33,894 nucleotides of DNA from Paludibacteraceae bacterium (GTDB lineage: Bacteria; Bacteroidota; Bacteroidia; Bacteroidales; Paludibacteraceae). The translations under genes were made by a program, and so were the position numbers. The stretch covers positions 1-33,894 of the forward strand of contig JAKSKZ010000043.1 in assembly GCA_024401475.1 (NCBI GenBank), in the 5' to 3' direction. Positions 24,331-32,236 of the stretch are shown in pieces (position 1 is the first letter of the stretch; every line of letters begins with the position of its first letter). Under the pieces are notes generated by a model that saw only the letters and a list, made by a program, of their open reading frames with translations, searched no databases and was not told the origin of the DNA.

Positions 24331-25539
24331 ATGGCAAAGAAAAAAGTTGTAGTGGCATTCAGTGGTGGTCTTGATACTTCATTCACTGTAATGTATCTTG
24401 CAAAGGAACAAGGTTATGAAGTTTATGCCGCTTGCGCAAACACTGGTGGTTTCAGCGAGGAGCAATTGAAGGCAAACGAAGAGAACGCTTATAAGCTAGG
24501 GGCTGTAAAGTATGTTACTCTTGACGTAACTAAGGAGTATTACGAGAAGAGCCTTAAATATATGGTTTATGGAAATGTATTGAGAAACGGTACTTATCCT
24601 ATCTCTGTGTCTTCAGAGCGTATTTTCCAAGGTATGGCTATCGCTCGTTATGCTAACGAGATTGGTGCAGACGCTATCGCTCACGGATCAACAGGTGCTG
24701 GTAACGACCAAGTTCGTTTCGATATGGCATTCTTGGTTTTGGCTCCAGGTGTTGAGATCATCACTTTGACTCGTGATATGGCTTTGACTCGCCAATATGA
24801 GATTGATTATTTGAATGAGCACGGTTTTGCTGCTGATTGGACTAAGTTGAAGTATTCTTACAATGTTGGTATTTGGGGAACTTCTATCTGTGGTGGTGAA
24901 ATCTTGGATTCTAAGCAAGGTCTTCCTGAATCAGCTTATTTGAAGCAAGTTACCAAGAAGGGTAGCGAAGTTTTGAAGATTGGATTCAAGAAGGGTGAGA
25001 TCGCTTCTGTAAACGGCGTTGAGTATGCTGACAAGATTGAGGCTATCAAGAAGGTAGAGGAGATCGGTGCTGCTTACGGTATTGGTCGTGATATGCACGT
25101 TGGTGATACTATCATCGGTATCAAGGGCCGCGTTGGTTTCGAGGCTGCAGCTCCTATGTTGATCATCGGTGCTCACAAGTTCTTGGAGAAATATACACTT
25201 TCTAAGTGGCAACAATATTGGAAGGACCAAGTGGCTAACTGGTATGGAATGTTCCTTCACGAGTCTCAGTATTTGGAGCCTGTAATGCGCGATATCGAGG
25301 CTATGTTGTCTGAATCTCAACGTAATGTTAATGGTGAGGTTTCTCTTGAACTTCGTCCATTGTCATTCTCTACAATCGGTGTTGATTCTGCTGACGACTT
25401 GGTTAAGACTAAGTTCGGTGAGTATGGCGAGATGAACAAGGGTTGGACTTCTGAGGAGGCTAAGGGCTTCATCAAGGTTACATCTACACCGCTTCGCGTA
25501 TATTATGCTAATCACAAAGAAGAGGGTAAAAATATCTAA
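24331..25539 (+). CDS. argG: Argininosuccinate synthase
   Basis: This 402-aa cytoplasmic enzyme joins citrulline and aspartate using ATP, the step before argininosuccinate lyase. The ATP-pyrophosphatase loop is SGGLDTS (11-17). Family segments are visible: YPISVSSERIFQ, IAHGSTGAGNDQVRFD (citrulline/aspartate site), and KYSYNVGIWGTSICGG. The codons are strongly biased, as in a highly expressed gene. It is the third gene of the argR operon and ends before two hairpins. Confidence 0.95.
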   Translation: MAKKKVVVAFSGGLDTSFTVMYLAKEQGYEVYAACANTGGFSEEQLKANEENAYKLGAVKYVTLDVTKEYYEKSLKYMVYGNVLRNGTYPISVSSERIFQGMAIARYANEIGADAIAHGSTGAGNDQVRFDMAFLVLAPGVEIITLTRDMALTRQYEIDYLNEHGFAADWTKLKYSYNVGIWGTSICGGEILDSKQGLPESAYLKQVTKKGSEVLKIGFKKGEIASVNGVEYADKIEAIKKVEEIGAAYGIGRDMHVGDTIIGIKGRVGFEAAAPMLIIGAHKFLEKYTLSKWQQYWKDQVANWYGMFLHESQYLEPVMRDIEAMLSESQRNVNGEVSLELRPLSFSTIGVDSADDLVKTKFGEYGEMNKGWTSEEAKGFIKVTSTPLRVYYANHKEEGKNI

Positions 25540-25541
25540 TA

Positions 25542-25605
25542 CGTTTTAGGCATAGCCTAAACGCAAAAGGCTGCCCTTAATCGGGTGGCCTTTTCTCGTT
25601 TTTTT
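25542..25605 (+). terminator. Double hairpin between argG and argC
   Basis: The first stem is CGTTTTAGGC (25542-25551) with GCCTAAACG (25555-25563), one T bulged. The second is AAAAGGC-tg-CCC with GGG-tg-GCCTTTT (25565-25594), followed shortly by a run of T. The second hairpin looks like a terminator for argR-GNAT-argG. Confidence 0.65.
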
Positions 25606-25606
25606 A

Positions 25607-25614
25607 TAAATTTG
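25607..25614 (+). promoter_or_regulatory. -7 box for argC
   Basis: TAAATTTG matches TAnnTTTG, directly after the terminator T run and 60 bp before the argC ATG. It suggests argC-argD form a second transcript. Confidence 0.5.
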
Positions 25615-25674
25615 CGTTATAATTTGTAAATCATAGGGGTGAGTTCGTTTGACAGCCCTTAAAAAGTTAGAAAA

Positions 25675-26643
25675 ATGGTAAAAGTAGGTATCATAGGCGG
25701 TGCCGGTTATACGGCAGGAGAACTTCTCCGCATCCTTTTGAACCACCCTCAGGTGGAGATTACTTTCGTAAATAGTAGCAGTAATGCTGGAAACCATCTT
25801 TATGATGTTCATGAGGGACTTTTCGGTGAGACTGATATTCTTTTCACAGATCAATTGCCTTTCGACAAGGTGGATGCTCTCTTCATCTGCTCTGGTCATG
25901 GCGACAGCAAGAAATTCTTGGATGAGCACGAGAAGGAGATTCCGGCTTCTGTGAAGATTATAGACTTGTCGCAAGACTATCGTAACGAGAGTTGTGGTTT
26001 CGTATATGGTCTTCCTGAGGTGAACTGCGAACGCATCCGCAAGGCTAATCGTTTGGCAAATCCTGGCTGTTTTGCTACGGCTATTCAAATCGGTCTTTTG
26101 CCTTTGGCTGCCAACGGCCTTATCAAGGGCGAGGTCCACACCAATGGTATCACGGGTTCTACGGGTGCTGGTGTTAAGCCTGGTGCAACTTCTCATTTCA
26201 GCTGGAGAAACAACAACATCTCAATCTATAAGGCATTCAATCACCAACATCTTTTGGAGATTACGCAAACTATGCGTCAGTTGCAACCTGGTTTCGACCA
26301 TGCAATCAACTTCCTCCCTGTAAGAGGTGATTTCGCCCGTGGTATTTTTGTCTCTTCTTATATCGACTGCGATTTGGAAATCGAAGAGATTCAGAAGATC
26401 TATAAGGATTTCTACAAAGATGCTGCTTTCACTTTCGTCATGGATGCTAATCCAGACTTGAAGCAAGTTGTTAATACGAACAAGGGTATTGTTCATGTAG
26501 AAAAGCATGGTAATAAGTTGCTTATTATCTCTATGATCGACAATTTGTTGAAGGGCGCGTCTGGCCAAGCGGTACAAAACTTCAACTTGATGTTCGGTTT
26601 GGATGAGAAGGCTGGCTTGAAGTTGAAGCCAAGTGCATTCTAA
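25675..26643 (+). CDS. argC: N-acyl-gamma-glutamyl-phosphate reductase
   Basis: This 322-aa enzyme reduces the acyl-glutamyl phosphate to the semialdehyde with NADPH. The nucleotide loop GGAGYTAGELLRIL (8-21) is the argC type 1 signature, and the catalytic Cys132 is in NPGCFATAI. HQH in FNHQHLLEI and the late GASGQAVQNFN fit the family. In this phylum the substrate is probably the N-succinyl form. It has its own promoter and a 13-bp direct repeat (TAAATTGTAAATA) between it and argD. Confidence 0.94.
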   Translation: MVKVGIIGGAGYTAGELLRILLNHPQVEITFVNSSSNAGNHLYDVHEGLFGETDILFTDQLPFDKVDALFICSGHGDSKKFLDEHEKEIPASVKIIDLSQDYRNESCGFVYGLPEVNCERIRKANRLANPGCFATAIQIGLLPLAANGLIKGEVHTNGITGSTGAGVKPGATSHFSWRNNNISIYKAFNHQHLLEITQTMRQLQPGFDHAINFLPVRGDFARGIFVSSYIDCDLEIEEIQKIYKDFYKDAAFTFVMDANPDLKQVVNTNKGIVHVEKHGNKLLIISMIDNLLKGASGQAVQNFNLMFGLDEKAGLKLKPSAF

Positions 26644-26674
26644 ATTGTAAATAGTAAATCGTAAATTGTAAATA
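26641..26674 (+). repeat. 13-bp direct repeat between argC and argD
   Basis: TAAATTGTAAATA occurs at 26641-26653 and 26662-26674; the first copy starts on the argC stop codon. It is AT-rich simple repeat of the kind often seen between Bacteroidetes genes. Confidence 0.5.
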
Positions 26675-26678
26675 AAAG

Positions 26679-27797
26679 ATGAATTTGTTTGATGTATATC
26701 CTTTGTTCGACATCAATATCGTAAAGGGTAAAGGGTGCCATGTTTGGGACGACAAAGGACAAGAGTATCTTGACCTCTATGGTGGTCATGCTGTAATTTC
26801 AGTAGGTCACGCTCATCCTAAATATGTAAAGGCAATCAGTGAGCAAGTGGCACAGTTGGGCTTCTATTCCAACTCTGTAATCAATACGCTTCAACGCGAA
26901 TTGGCTGCCAAATTGGGCAAGGCTTCTGGTTATGATGACTATTCCTTGTTTTTGATAAATTCTGGTGCAGAGGCTAACGAAAACGCCTTGAAATTGGCCT
27001 CTTTCTATAATAATAGACGTCGTGTGGTTTCGTTTAAGAAATCATTCCATGGTCGTACTTCGGCTGCTGTTCGTGTGACAGACATTCCTAAGTATGTGGC
27101 TCCTGTAAACGAGGGATTGGATGTGACTTTCGTTGAGTTGAACGACATCAATGCCGTTCGTGCTGAGTTGGCAAAGGGCGACGTCTCTTCTGTCATCATC
27201 GAAGGTATTCAAGGTATTGGAGGTATCCAAGTGCCAAATGATCAATTCATGCGTGATTTGCGTGCTTTGTGTACGGAGACTAACACAGTTTTGATTTTGG
27301 ACGAAATTCAGTCAGGATACGGACGTAGTGGTAAGTTCTTTGCTCATCAATATGCAGGCATCAAGCCAGACATCATCACAGTAGCAAAGGGTATTTGTAA
27401 TGGTTTCCCTATGTCGGGTTTGCTAATCAGCCCTATGTTCACTCCTGTTTACGGTCAGTTGGGTACAACATTCGGTGGTAACCACTTGGGTTGTGCTGGA
27501 GCTATTGCTGTTTTGGACATCATCGAAGAGGAGAAGATGATCGAGAATGCGGCTAAGGTTGGAGAGTTCTTGCTCGCTGAGTTGAAGAAGTTGCCAATCA
27601 AGGAGGTTCGTGGTCGTGGTTTGATGATTGGTTTGGAGTTTGAGCAACCAATCAAGGAGATTCGTACCAAGCTTCTTTTCGAGCAGAAGGTATTCACGGG
27701 TGTGGCAGGAACAAACACTATCCGTTTGTTGCCTCCTTTGTGCTTGACAATGGACGATGCAAAAGAGTTCATCAAGCGTTTTAAGGCTTGTCTATAA
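26679..27797 (+). CDS. argD: Acetyl/succinylornithine aminotransferase
   Basis: This 372-aa PLP enzyme transfers an amino group from glutamate to the N-acylglutamate semialdehyde, giving N-acylornithine. The class III aminotransferase motifs are complete: INSGAEANENALKLA (93-107), FHGRTSAA, LILDEIQSGYGRSG with Asp208, and the PLP lysine Lys237 in ITVAKGIC. It lies 35 bp after argC and is closed by a perfect terminator. argB, the carbamoyltransferase and argH are not in this window. Confidence 0.93.
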   Translation: MNLFDVYPLFDINIVKGKGCHVWDDKGQEYLDLYGGHAVISVGHAHPKYVKAISEQVAQLGFYSNSVINTLQRELAAKLGKASGYDDYSLFLINSGAEANENALKLASFYNNRRRVVSFKKSFHGRTSAAVRVTDIPKYVAPVNEGLDVTFVELNDINAVRAELAKGDVSSVIIEGIQGIGGIQVPNDQFMRDLRALCTETNTVLILDEIQSGYGRSGKFFAHQYAGIKPDIITVAKGICNGFPMSGLLISPMFTPVYGQLGTTFGGNHLGCAGAIAVLDIIEEEKMIENAAKVGEFLLAELKKLPIKEVRGRGLMIGLEFEQPIKEIRTKLLFEQKVFTGVAGTNTIRLLPPLCLTMDDAKEFIKRFKACL

Positions 27798-27818
27798 GCT
27801 GTTAAGTTTAGTATAACT

Positions 27819-27855
27819 GAGTGCACCGGAATTTGTTTTTTGGTGCACTCTTTTT
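27819..27855 (+). terminator. Terminator after argD
   Basis: GAGTGCACC (27819-27827) pairs perfectly with GGTGCACTC (27842-27850), then TTTTT. Confidence 0.88.
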
Positions 27856-27868
27856 ATAAAAGAACGAT

Positions 27869-28402
27869 ATGAATATTCTAATCCTTAGTGGAAGTCCTCG
27901 TAGGGACGGCAATACTGATCTATTGGTGGAGGCTTTTGTAAATGGAGCATCGAAACATCATAGTGTGGAGGTGGTCTCTATTCATGATTACAAAGTGAAT
28001 CCTTGCATTGGTTGTAATACATGTTTTAACCGTGAGGACCAATCTTGCTTTCAAAAGGATGATATGTCTGTCATTTACGGAAAACTCTCCAGGGCGGATA
28101 TGTTAGTGCTCGCATCTCCTGTCTATTTCTACGGAATAAGTGCCCAACTGAAGGCTCTCATAGATAGATGTCATAATCCGATTAGAGATTCCTTTCATAT
28201 CAAAAAAACGGCCTTGTTGCTTGTGGGTGCGGCCACTTTGCCAGAGTTGTTCGATAGTATTCTTTCGCAATATCAACTTTGTGTCAACTTTTTCCATTTG
28301 GAAGATATGGGACGAGTTTTGGTGCGTGGCGTGAAAGAGAAGGGCGAAATCGCTCAAACGGAAGCCTTGAAGCAAGCCTACGAGATGGGAAGTGCTTTGT
28401 GA
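27869..28402 (+). CDS. Iron-sulfur-flavoprotein-like NADPH:FMN reductase family protein
   Basis: This 177-aa flavodoxin-fold protein starts with the FMN phosphate loop SGSPRRDGNTD (7-17), and ASPVYFYGIS lies in the second FMN-contact region. Cys46, Cys49, Cys52 and Cys60 form CX2CX2CX7C, the compact cluster motif of archaeal-type iron-sulfur flavoproteins (Isf), which pass electrons through a 4Fe-4S centre. The role here is unknown; redox defence is typical of the family. The stop overlaps the GTG of a small frame by 11 bases. Confidence 0.82.
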   Translation: MNILILSGSPRRDGNTDLLVEAFVNGASKHHSVEVVSIHDYKVNPCIGCNTCFNREDQSCFQKDDMSVIYGKLSRADMLVLASPVYFYGISAQLKALIDRCHNPIRDSFHIKKTALLLVGAATLPELFDSILSQYQLCVNFFHLEDMGRVLVRGVKEKGEIAQTEALKQAYEMGSAL

Positions 28403-28583
28403 CTATGCAGAGCGTAATTTGAAAGGGGGACCTCATGTTAAAAAGATAGTCGTAGAATGGCTGAGAATTGGGAAATATATGCTTAGTCAGGCTCACAAGG
28501 CGAACATTGATTATCGCATTGGCAAATTCTTCGTCCCCGAAACAGTGAAATTTGAATGGAAGGACGATGATTATCACGATTAA
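28392..28583 (+). CDS. Small hypothetical protein, GTG start
   Basis: This 63-aa frame overlaps the flavoprotein gene by 11 bases. It reads smoothly with codons like its neighbours: basic in the middle (GGPHVKKIVVEWLRIGKYML), then FFVPETVKFEW and an acidic end, DDDYHD. It could be a co-translated partner, or the last part of a longer gene whose front was lost. No family is recognised. Confidence 0.45.
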   Translation: MLCDYAERNLKGGPHVKKIVVEWLRIGKYMLSQAHKANIDYRIGKFFVPETVKFEWKDDDYHD

Positions 28584-28599
28584 AGAGAGTGGTGCGTAG

Positions 28600-28689
28600 A
28601 AACAAAAAATAAAGGGTATCTTCCCAGACACCCTTTATCCCATTTTAACTTAAACCTTAACTATGAAAAATCTACCTATTTTGTTTGCA
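28600..28689 (-). ncRNA. Probable sRNA of about 90 nt
   Basis: On the minus strand a full promoter (TTG, 20 bases, TACATTTG; 28723 down to 28693) is followed by about 90 nt with no usable reading frame. It then ends in a terminator: ATAAAGGGT (28638-28630) pairs with ACCCTTTAT (28617-28609), with a T6 run behind it. Between them is the single-stranded stretch GTTAAGGTTTAAGTTAAAAT, a likely pairing region. It lies in the gap between the small ORF and the GNAT gene and can act elsewhere in the cell. No known sRNA name can be given. Confidence 0.6.
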
Positions 28690-28692
28690 TTA

Positions 28693-28723
28693 CAAATGTA
28701 GTGCTTTTTGTATTTCTATGCAA
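28693..28723 (-). promoter_or_regulatory. Promoter of the minus-strand sRNA
   Basis: Read on the minus strand: TTG (28723-28721), exactly 20 bases, then TACATTTG (28700-28693). This is the best full match to the Bacteroidetes promoter that I found in the window. Confidence 0.7.
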
Positions 28724-28790
28724 TTGACAAAAGTTAAGTAATCCACGGATGTTCGTCCGATTTTTACATAAATCCGCATTCTATAGCCTT

Positions 28791-28798
28791 TATTTTTG
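28791..28798 (+). promoter_or_regulatory. -7 box for the GNAT/AraC pair
   Basis: TATTTTTG matches TAnnTTTG, 23 bp before the ATG at 28821. It lies inside the longer frame from 28749 and so supports the later start. Confidence 0.5.
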
Positions 28799-28820
28799 TT
28801 TCTCAAAAAAAATAATAGAG

Positions 28821-29441
28821 ATGAAAGATTACACAATTCGATTAGAACAGCAGAAAGAGCATCAGGAAGTGGAAAACTTAGTTAGAGAGGCGTTTTGGAA
28901 CGTCTATCGGCCTGGATGCTTGGAACACTATGTGATGCATTGTTTGAGAAACGATGAGGCGTTTATTCCTGAATTGAACTTCGTGATGGTGGTTGATGGT
29001 CAACTTATCGGTCAGGCTATGTGCATGAGGGCGGAAATAAGACTTGACAATGGAGACCGATTGCCCATCATGACGCTTGGGCCTATTGGTATCTTGCCTG
29101 CCTTTAAAAGACAAGGTTATGGGAAGGCTCTGCTTGATTATACATTGGTGAAAGCTACAGAAATGGGTTTTGGAGCCGTTTGTTTCGAAGGAAACATAGA
29201 TTTCTACGGGAAAAGTGGCTTTACATTTGCCTCTAATTTCAACATTCGTTATCATGGACTTCCAGAGGGGGAAGATGCTTCATTTTTTCTTTGCAAAGAG
29301 TTGAAAAAAGGCTATCTTGACGGAATTTCTGGCGAGTATGCTACTCCGCAGGGATATTTTGTGGACGAGGTTGAATGCGAGGTGTTTGATAAACAATTTC
29401 CTGCCAAAGAAAAGCTGAAATTGCCAGGGCAGTTGTGGTGA
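28821..29441 (+). CDS. GNAT family N-acetyltransferase
   Basis: A 206-aa cytoplasmic acetyltransferase of the GNAT fold. The strand IMTLGPIGILPAF leads into the acetyl-CoA loop KRQGYGKALL, followed by VCFEGNIDFYGKSGF, a typical late GNAT block of the YhbS type. The substrate is unknown. The frame is open from 28749, but a -7 box and the family start favour 28821. One base separates its stop from the AraC gene, so the two form an operon. Confidence 0.8.
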   Translation: MKDYTIRLEQQKEHQEVENLVREAFWNVYRPGCLEHYVMHCLRNDEAFIPELNFVMVVDGQLIGQAMCMRAEIRLDNGDRLPIMTLGPIGILPAFKRQGYGKALLDYTLVKATEMGFGAVCFEGNIDFYGKSGFTFASNFNIRYHGLPEGEDASFFLCKELKKGYLDGISGEYATPQGYFVDEVECEVFDKQFPAKEKLKLPGQLW

Positions 29442-29442
29442 T

Positions 29443-30258
29443 ATGATACAGTTTTTGACCCGATTACCGAATGATCGTCTTGCCCCATATATTCGAATGT
29501 ATTTTTGGGCAAAGGATGACAATCCTCCTTTGGTGCAACGCATAGTGCCGAATGGGGAGATGGGATTGTGTTTTTATCGTAGCAATTCTGTGACCTACTT
29601 GGGATTGGGCGAACGACAAAGTTGTTTGTCGGGACAATTCGTTCATTATCAAGATATTGTTTCTAATGGAGGCATCGAAATTGTAGGGGCACATTTTACC
29701 ACATTGGGAGCACATCTCTTTTTCCGCATGCCATTGAGAGAGTTGTTCGGGAAAACACTCTCTCTTTCCGATGTTAATGATGAGGGTCTGGTGGCTTTGG
29801 AGGAGAAAATCATGGCGGCCTCCGATTGTCAAGGTTGTTGGGATTTGTTGGATGCGTTTTTTTTGAAACGTATAGTCGAATCGGCAGAAGATTCACTTAA
29901 TATCCGTCGTTTACAGCGGGCCATTGCTTATGGGCAAAGGCATCTTTCGGATGCTCATATATGTGATGTGGCTTCGGAAGCGTGTTTAAGTGAACGTCAT
30001 TTTTCTCGTTTGTTTGCTGATATGGTGGGCCTTTCGCCCAAAGATTATTTACGCTTGCAACGTTATCACCAAACATTGCATGATTTGAAGAACGCCAACC
30101 GAACGGCACAAGAATCCTTTACGGAAATAGCTTGGGGAAATGGCTATTATGATTTTTCTCACCTCTCGTCCGATTTTCGTAAAATAAGCGGTTATTCGCC
30201 CACTCAGTTGCTCAAAGAGTCGGCCAATGATGATGATTTGGTAGGGTGGAGACTATAG
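29443..30258 (+). CDS. AraC-family transcriptional regulator
   Basis: A 271-aa cytoplasmic regulator. The N-terminal half (PYIRMYFWA, VPNGEMGLCF, GAHFTTLGAHLFF) fits the DUF6597-type ligand domain seen on this AraC subgroup. The C-terminal AraC helix-turn-helix pair is clear: ICDVASEACLSERHFSRLF and FTEIAWGNGYYDFSHLSSDF, then GYSPTQLL. It is co-transcribed with the GNAT gene and may control it. The inducer is unknown. Confidence 0.85.
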   Translation: MIQFLTRLPNDRLAPYIRMYFWAKDDNPPLVQRIVPNGEMGLCFYRSNSVTYLGLGERQSCLSGQFVHYQDIVSNGGIEIVGAHFTTLGAHLFFRMPLRELFGKTLSLSDVNDEGLVALEEKIMAASDCQGCWDLLDAFFLKRIVESAEDSLNIRRLQRAIAYGQRHLSDAHICDVASEACLSERHFSRLFADMVGLSPKDYLRLQRYHQTLHDLKNANRTAQESFTEIAWGNGYYDFSHLSSDFRKISGYSPTQLLKESANDDDLVGWRL

Positions 30259-30285
30259 AATTAAGAGTTAAGAATTAAGAGTTAA
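30258..30285 (+). repeat. Tandem 14-bp repeat
   Basis: GAATTAAGAGTTAA occurs twice, back to back (30258-30271 and 30272-30285), right after the AraC stop codon. A similar run occurs at 32091-32130. This is an AT-rich simple repeat typical of Bacteroidetes gaps. Confidence 0.6.
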
Positions 30286-30340
30286 GAAATGTGCAGAAAG
30301 AGCGACACGCAATAGCCATGTCCGTAGCGTAAAGAGAGAA

Positions 30341-30384
30341 TTAAAAATGTCCGAAGAAATGTCGCACAGGCATTTCTTCGGACA
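30341..30384 (-). terminator. Terminator after the minus-strand lipoprotein gene
   Basis: A perfect 14-bp stem (TGTCCGAAGAAATG with CATTTCTTCGGACA) has a 9-base loop. The run of T follows on the minus strand, so it serves the gene at 30390-31166. Confidence 0.8.
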
Positions 30385-30389
30385 ATATA

Positions 30390-31166
30390 TTACATAAACA
30401 CCTTATCCAATGTGTATAGAGAATCCATGGTGAAACTCTCTGTTTTTGCCTCTTTTGAGATATGGTTGAAATCTCGGATAGGCGTGGTGATTTTCTTGCG
30501 TGTTAGGTAATTAACAGACACCTTTTCCCCTTCTCCGAAGCGTCCGAAATCTTCTTCCTCCAAGCCGATACAGTAGAAGTCTCCGTCTTGAAAACGGAAG
30601 AGGTGGGTAGCGTGTCCATGTTCATCTGCAGCTTTATAGTCGAAGTTTTTACGCTCGAATCGAAGCGCACCTTTATCTGTAATGCTGATGTAAAGAGGCT
30701 GCCCATATTCGCTTGCCCCGATTGATTTAGGATAGTGTTTGAAGAGCGTGTACTCTCCGTTGGCATCTCCAAAATAGATGCGTAGTTCCACAGGATTGTT
30801 GTCAATTGGGAAATTGTCTGGGTCTTCGATCAATTCTGGATCTTCTCCGATTTCCATGATTACGAGGTCGTTAAATCCGTCTTTGTTCAAATCGCCTTCG
30901 GTATAAAAGGCGGAGTAGCCAGCGATATGCAGTTCTTCTTTGGTCTTACCTTTCTTTAAGATACGCTCCTTGTAGTCCCTCTCTCTTGCGGTTTCTGGGG
31001 CAACCATGTCATCTTCGGAGATTGATGGTTCAATATCTGGGAGTGTGTCCTCGGTGACAACCTCTGTATTTGTCTCAGCCTCTTGGTTTTGTTTGGCAGA
31101 GTTACATGCAGTTAAAGAACTGATGGTCAGTCCTATCGCCAAGAATAGTTTAATGTCCTTATTCAT
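30390..31166 (-). CDS. Lipoprotein with FG-GAP/VCBS-like segment
   Basis: The 258-aa product has a lipoprotein signal ending SSLTAC (Cys21) and an acidic linker (residues 25-60). EGDLNKDGFNDLVIMEIGE is a Ca-binding DxNxDGxxD loop of the FG-GAP/VCBS type. It is followed by a beta-rich region with ELRIYFGDANGEY and a repeated strand pattern. It is probably in the outer membrane, facing the periplasm or the surface. The start lies just past the lptB terminator. I see no enzyme motif. Confidence 0.75.
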   Translation of the reverse strand: MNKDIKLFLAIGLTISSLTACNSAKQNQEAETNTEVVTEDTLPDIEPSISEDDMVAPETARERDYKERILKKGKTKEELHIAGYSAFYTEGDLNKDGFNDLVIMEIGEDPELIEDPDNFPIDNNPVELRIYFGDANGEYTLFKHYPKSIGASEYGQPLYISITDKGALRFERKNFDYKAADEHGHATHLFRFQDGDFYCIGLEEEDFGRFGEGEKVSVNYLTRKKITTPIRDFNHISKEAKTESFTMDSLYTLDKVFM

Positions 31167-31184
31167 TATTTTTTGTGTTTAAAA

Positions 31185-31218
31185 ATAGAAAGGATAGAGC
31201 GAACTCTATCCTTTCTAT
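31185..31218 (-). terminator. Terminator after lptB, UUCG loop
   Basis: A perfect 15-bp stem (ATAGAAAGGATAGAG with CTCTATCCTTTCTAT) is closed by a UUCG tetraloop when read on the minus strand, and a run of T follows. Confidence 0.85.
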
Positions 31219-31237
31219 ACTGATTATGATGTTGGTT

Positions 31238-32041
31238 TTATATTTTCAAGTTCTCTGCCCCTTCGTTTCTCTCGCCCTCTACTTCGTCAGTCTTCTTTCT
31301 TCTTCTTAATTCGAAGTCGCGTCCGAGATATTTTTCTTTTACGATTGGGTTGGCAGCCAACTCTTCAGGTGTGCCTTGGAAAAGGATTCTACCTTCGAAC
31401 AGTAGGTAAGCACGGTCGGTGATGGTGAGTGTTTCATCCACGTTGTGGTCGGTGATGAGGATACCGATATTCTTGTCTTTCAATTTCCAAACGATGTCTT
31501 GGATGTCTTGCACGGCAATCGGGTCCACACCTGCAAAAGGCTCGTCGAGCATGATGAATTTGGGTTCGATGGCAAGGCAACGGGCAATCTCCGTACGGCG
31601 GCGCTCACCTCCAGAAAGTCTGTCGCCCAAGTTCTTACGCACATGGCCTAAGTTGAACTCTTCGATGAGGCTCTCCAATTTCTGCTTTTGGTACTCTTTC
31701 GAGAAGTTGGTCATCTCCAACACAGCACTAATGTTGTCCTCAACGCTCAATTTTCTAAATACGGAAGCCTCTTGTGCAAGGTAACCGATACCGATTTGAG
31801 CTCTTTTGTAAACGGGAAAACTTGTGATGTCTTGGTCGTTCAAGAAAATCTTTCCTTCGTTAGGAACGATAAGTCCAGTGGTCATATAGAAGGTGGTTGT
31901 CTTTCCTGCCCCGTTAGGGCCGAGAAGACCCACGATCTCTCCTTGCTTTACGTTGATAGACACATGGTTGGCAACCGTTCTCTCTCCGTATTTCTTTACC
32001 AAGTTGTCGGTCCTAAGGACCATTTTATCTCCGTTATCCAT
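31238..32041 (-). CDS. lptB: LPS export ABC transporter ATPase LptB
   Basis: This 267-aa cytoplasmic ATPase drives lipopolysaccharide extraction from the inner membrane with LptF/LptG. Walker A GPNGAGKT (41-48), a Q-loop ([11 protein letters not shown]), signature LSGGERRR (142-149), Walker B FIMLDEP (162-168) and switch His199 (ITDHN) are all present. [14 protein letters not shown] is typical of LptB. The frame can be extended upstream to a TTG at 32059, but the ATG at 32041 matches the usual family start, so I use it. It is a single gene with a -7 box, TACCTTTG, on the minus strand at 32081-32074 and a strong terminator. Confidence 0.94.
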   Translation of the reverse strand: MDNGDKMVLRTDNLVKKYGERTVANHVSINVKQGEIVGLLGPNGAGKTTTFYMTTGLIVPNEGKIFLNDQDITSFPVYKRAQIGIGYLAQEASVFRKLSVEDNISAVLEMTNFSKEYQKQKLESLIEEFNLGHVRKNLGDRLSGGERRRTEIARCLAIEPKFIMLDEPFAGVDPIAVQDIQDIVWKLKDKNIGILITDHNVDETLTITDRAYLLFEGRILFQGTPEELAANPIVKEKYLGRDFELRRRKKTDEVEGERNEGAENLKI

Positions 32042-32073
32042 TGCGTTTGTATTTTGCAAAATGAGGTTATTTG

Positions 32074-32081
32074 CAAAGGTA
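32074..32081 (-). promoter_or_regulatory. -7 box for lptB
   Basis: The minus strand reads TACCTTTG, a match to TAnnTTTG, 32 bp before the ATG at 32041. Confidence 0.55.
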
Positions 32082-32090
32082 TGAAAAAAG

Positions 32091-32130
32091 AGTTAAGAAT
32101 TAAGATTTAAGAGGTAAGATTTACGAATTA
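32091..32130 (+). repeat. TTAAGA-type AT-rich repeat run
   Basis: Imperfect units of AGTTAAGAATTAAGATTTAA continue to GAATTA and resemble the tandem repeat at 30258-30285. No coding potential. Confidence 0.5.
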
Positions 32131-32168
32131 TGGTCATTATTGTGCAGATGAGCCATGTTTAGACTTAA

Positions 32169-32202
32169 AACGGCATGATAGGTGAACTCCTATCATGCCG
32201 TT
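32169..32202 (-). terminator. Terminator after the SMP-30-type gene
   Basis: A perfect 14-bp stem, AACGGCATGATAGG with CCTATCATGCCGTT, has a 6-base loop. The minus-strand side continues with TT and A/T bases; the gene stops about 35 bp before it. Confidence 0.75.
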
Positions 32203-32236
32203 GGATTTTCTGTCATAGGTTAAACGAATATGCTAA

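Noticed and set aside
28664..28702. Plus-strand leader peptide MKNLPILFALQM
   Set aside because: It has no plus-strand promoter and is fully explained as the complement of the minus-strand sRNA and its promoter.
32042..32059. TTG start for lptB
   Set aside because: The extension adds six residues from a TTG codon; the ATG at 32041 fits the family start and follows the promoter at a usual distance.
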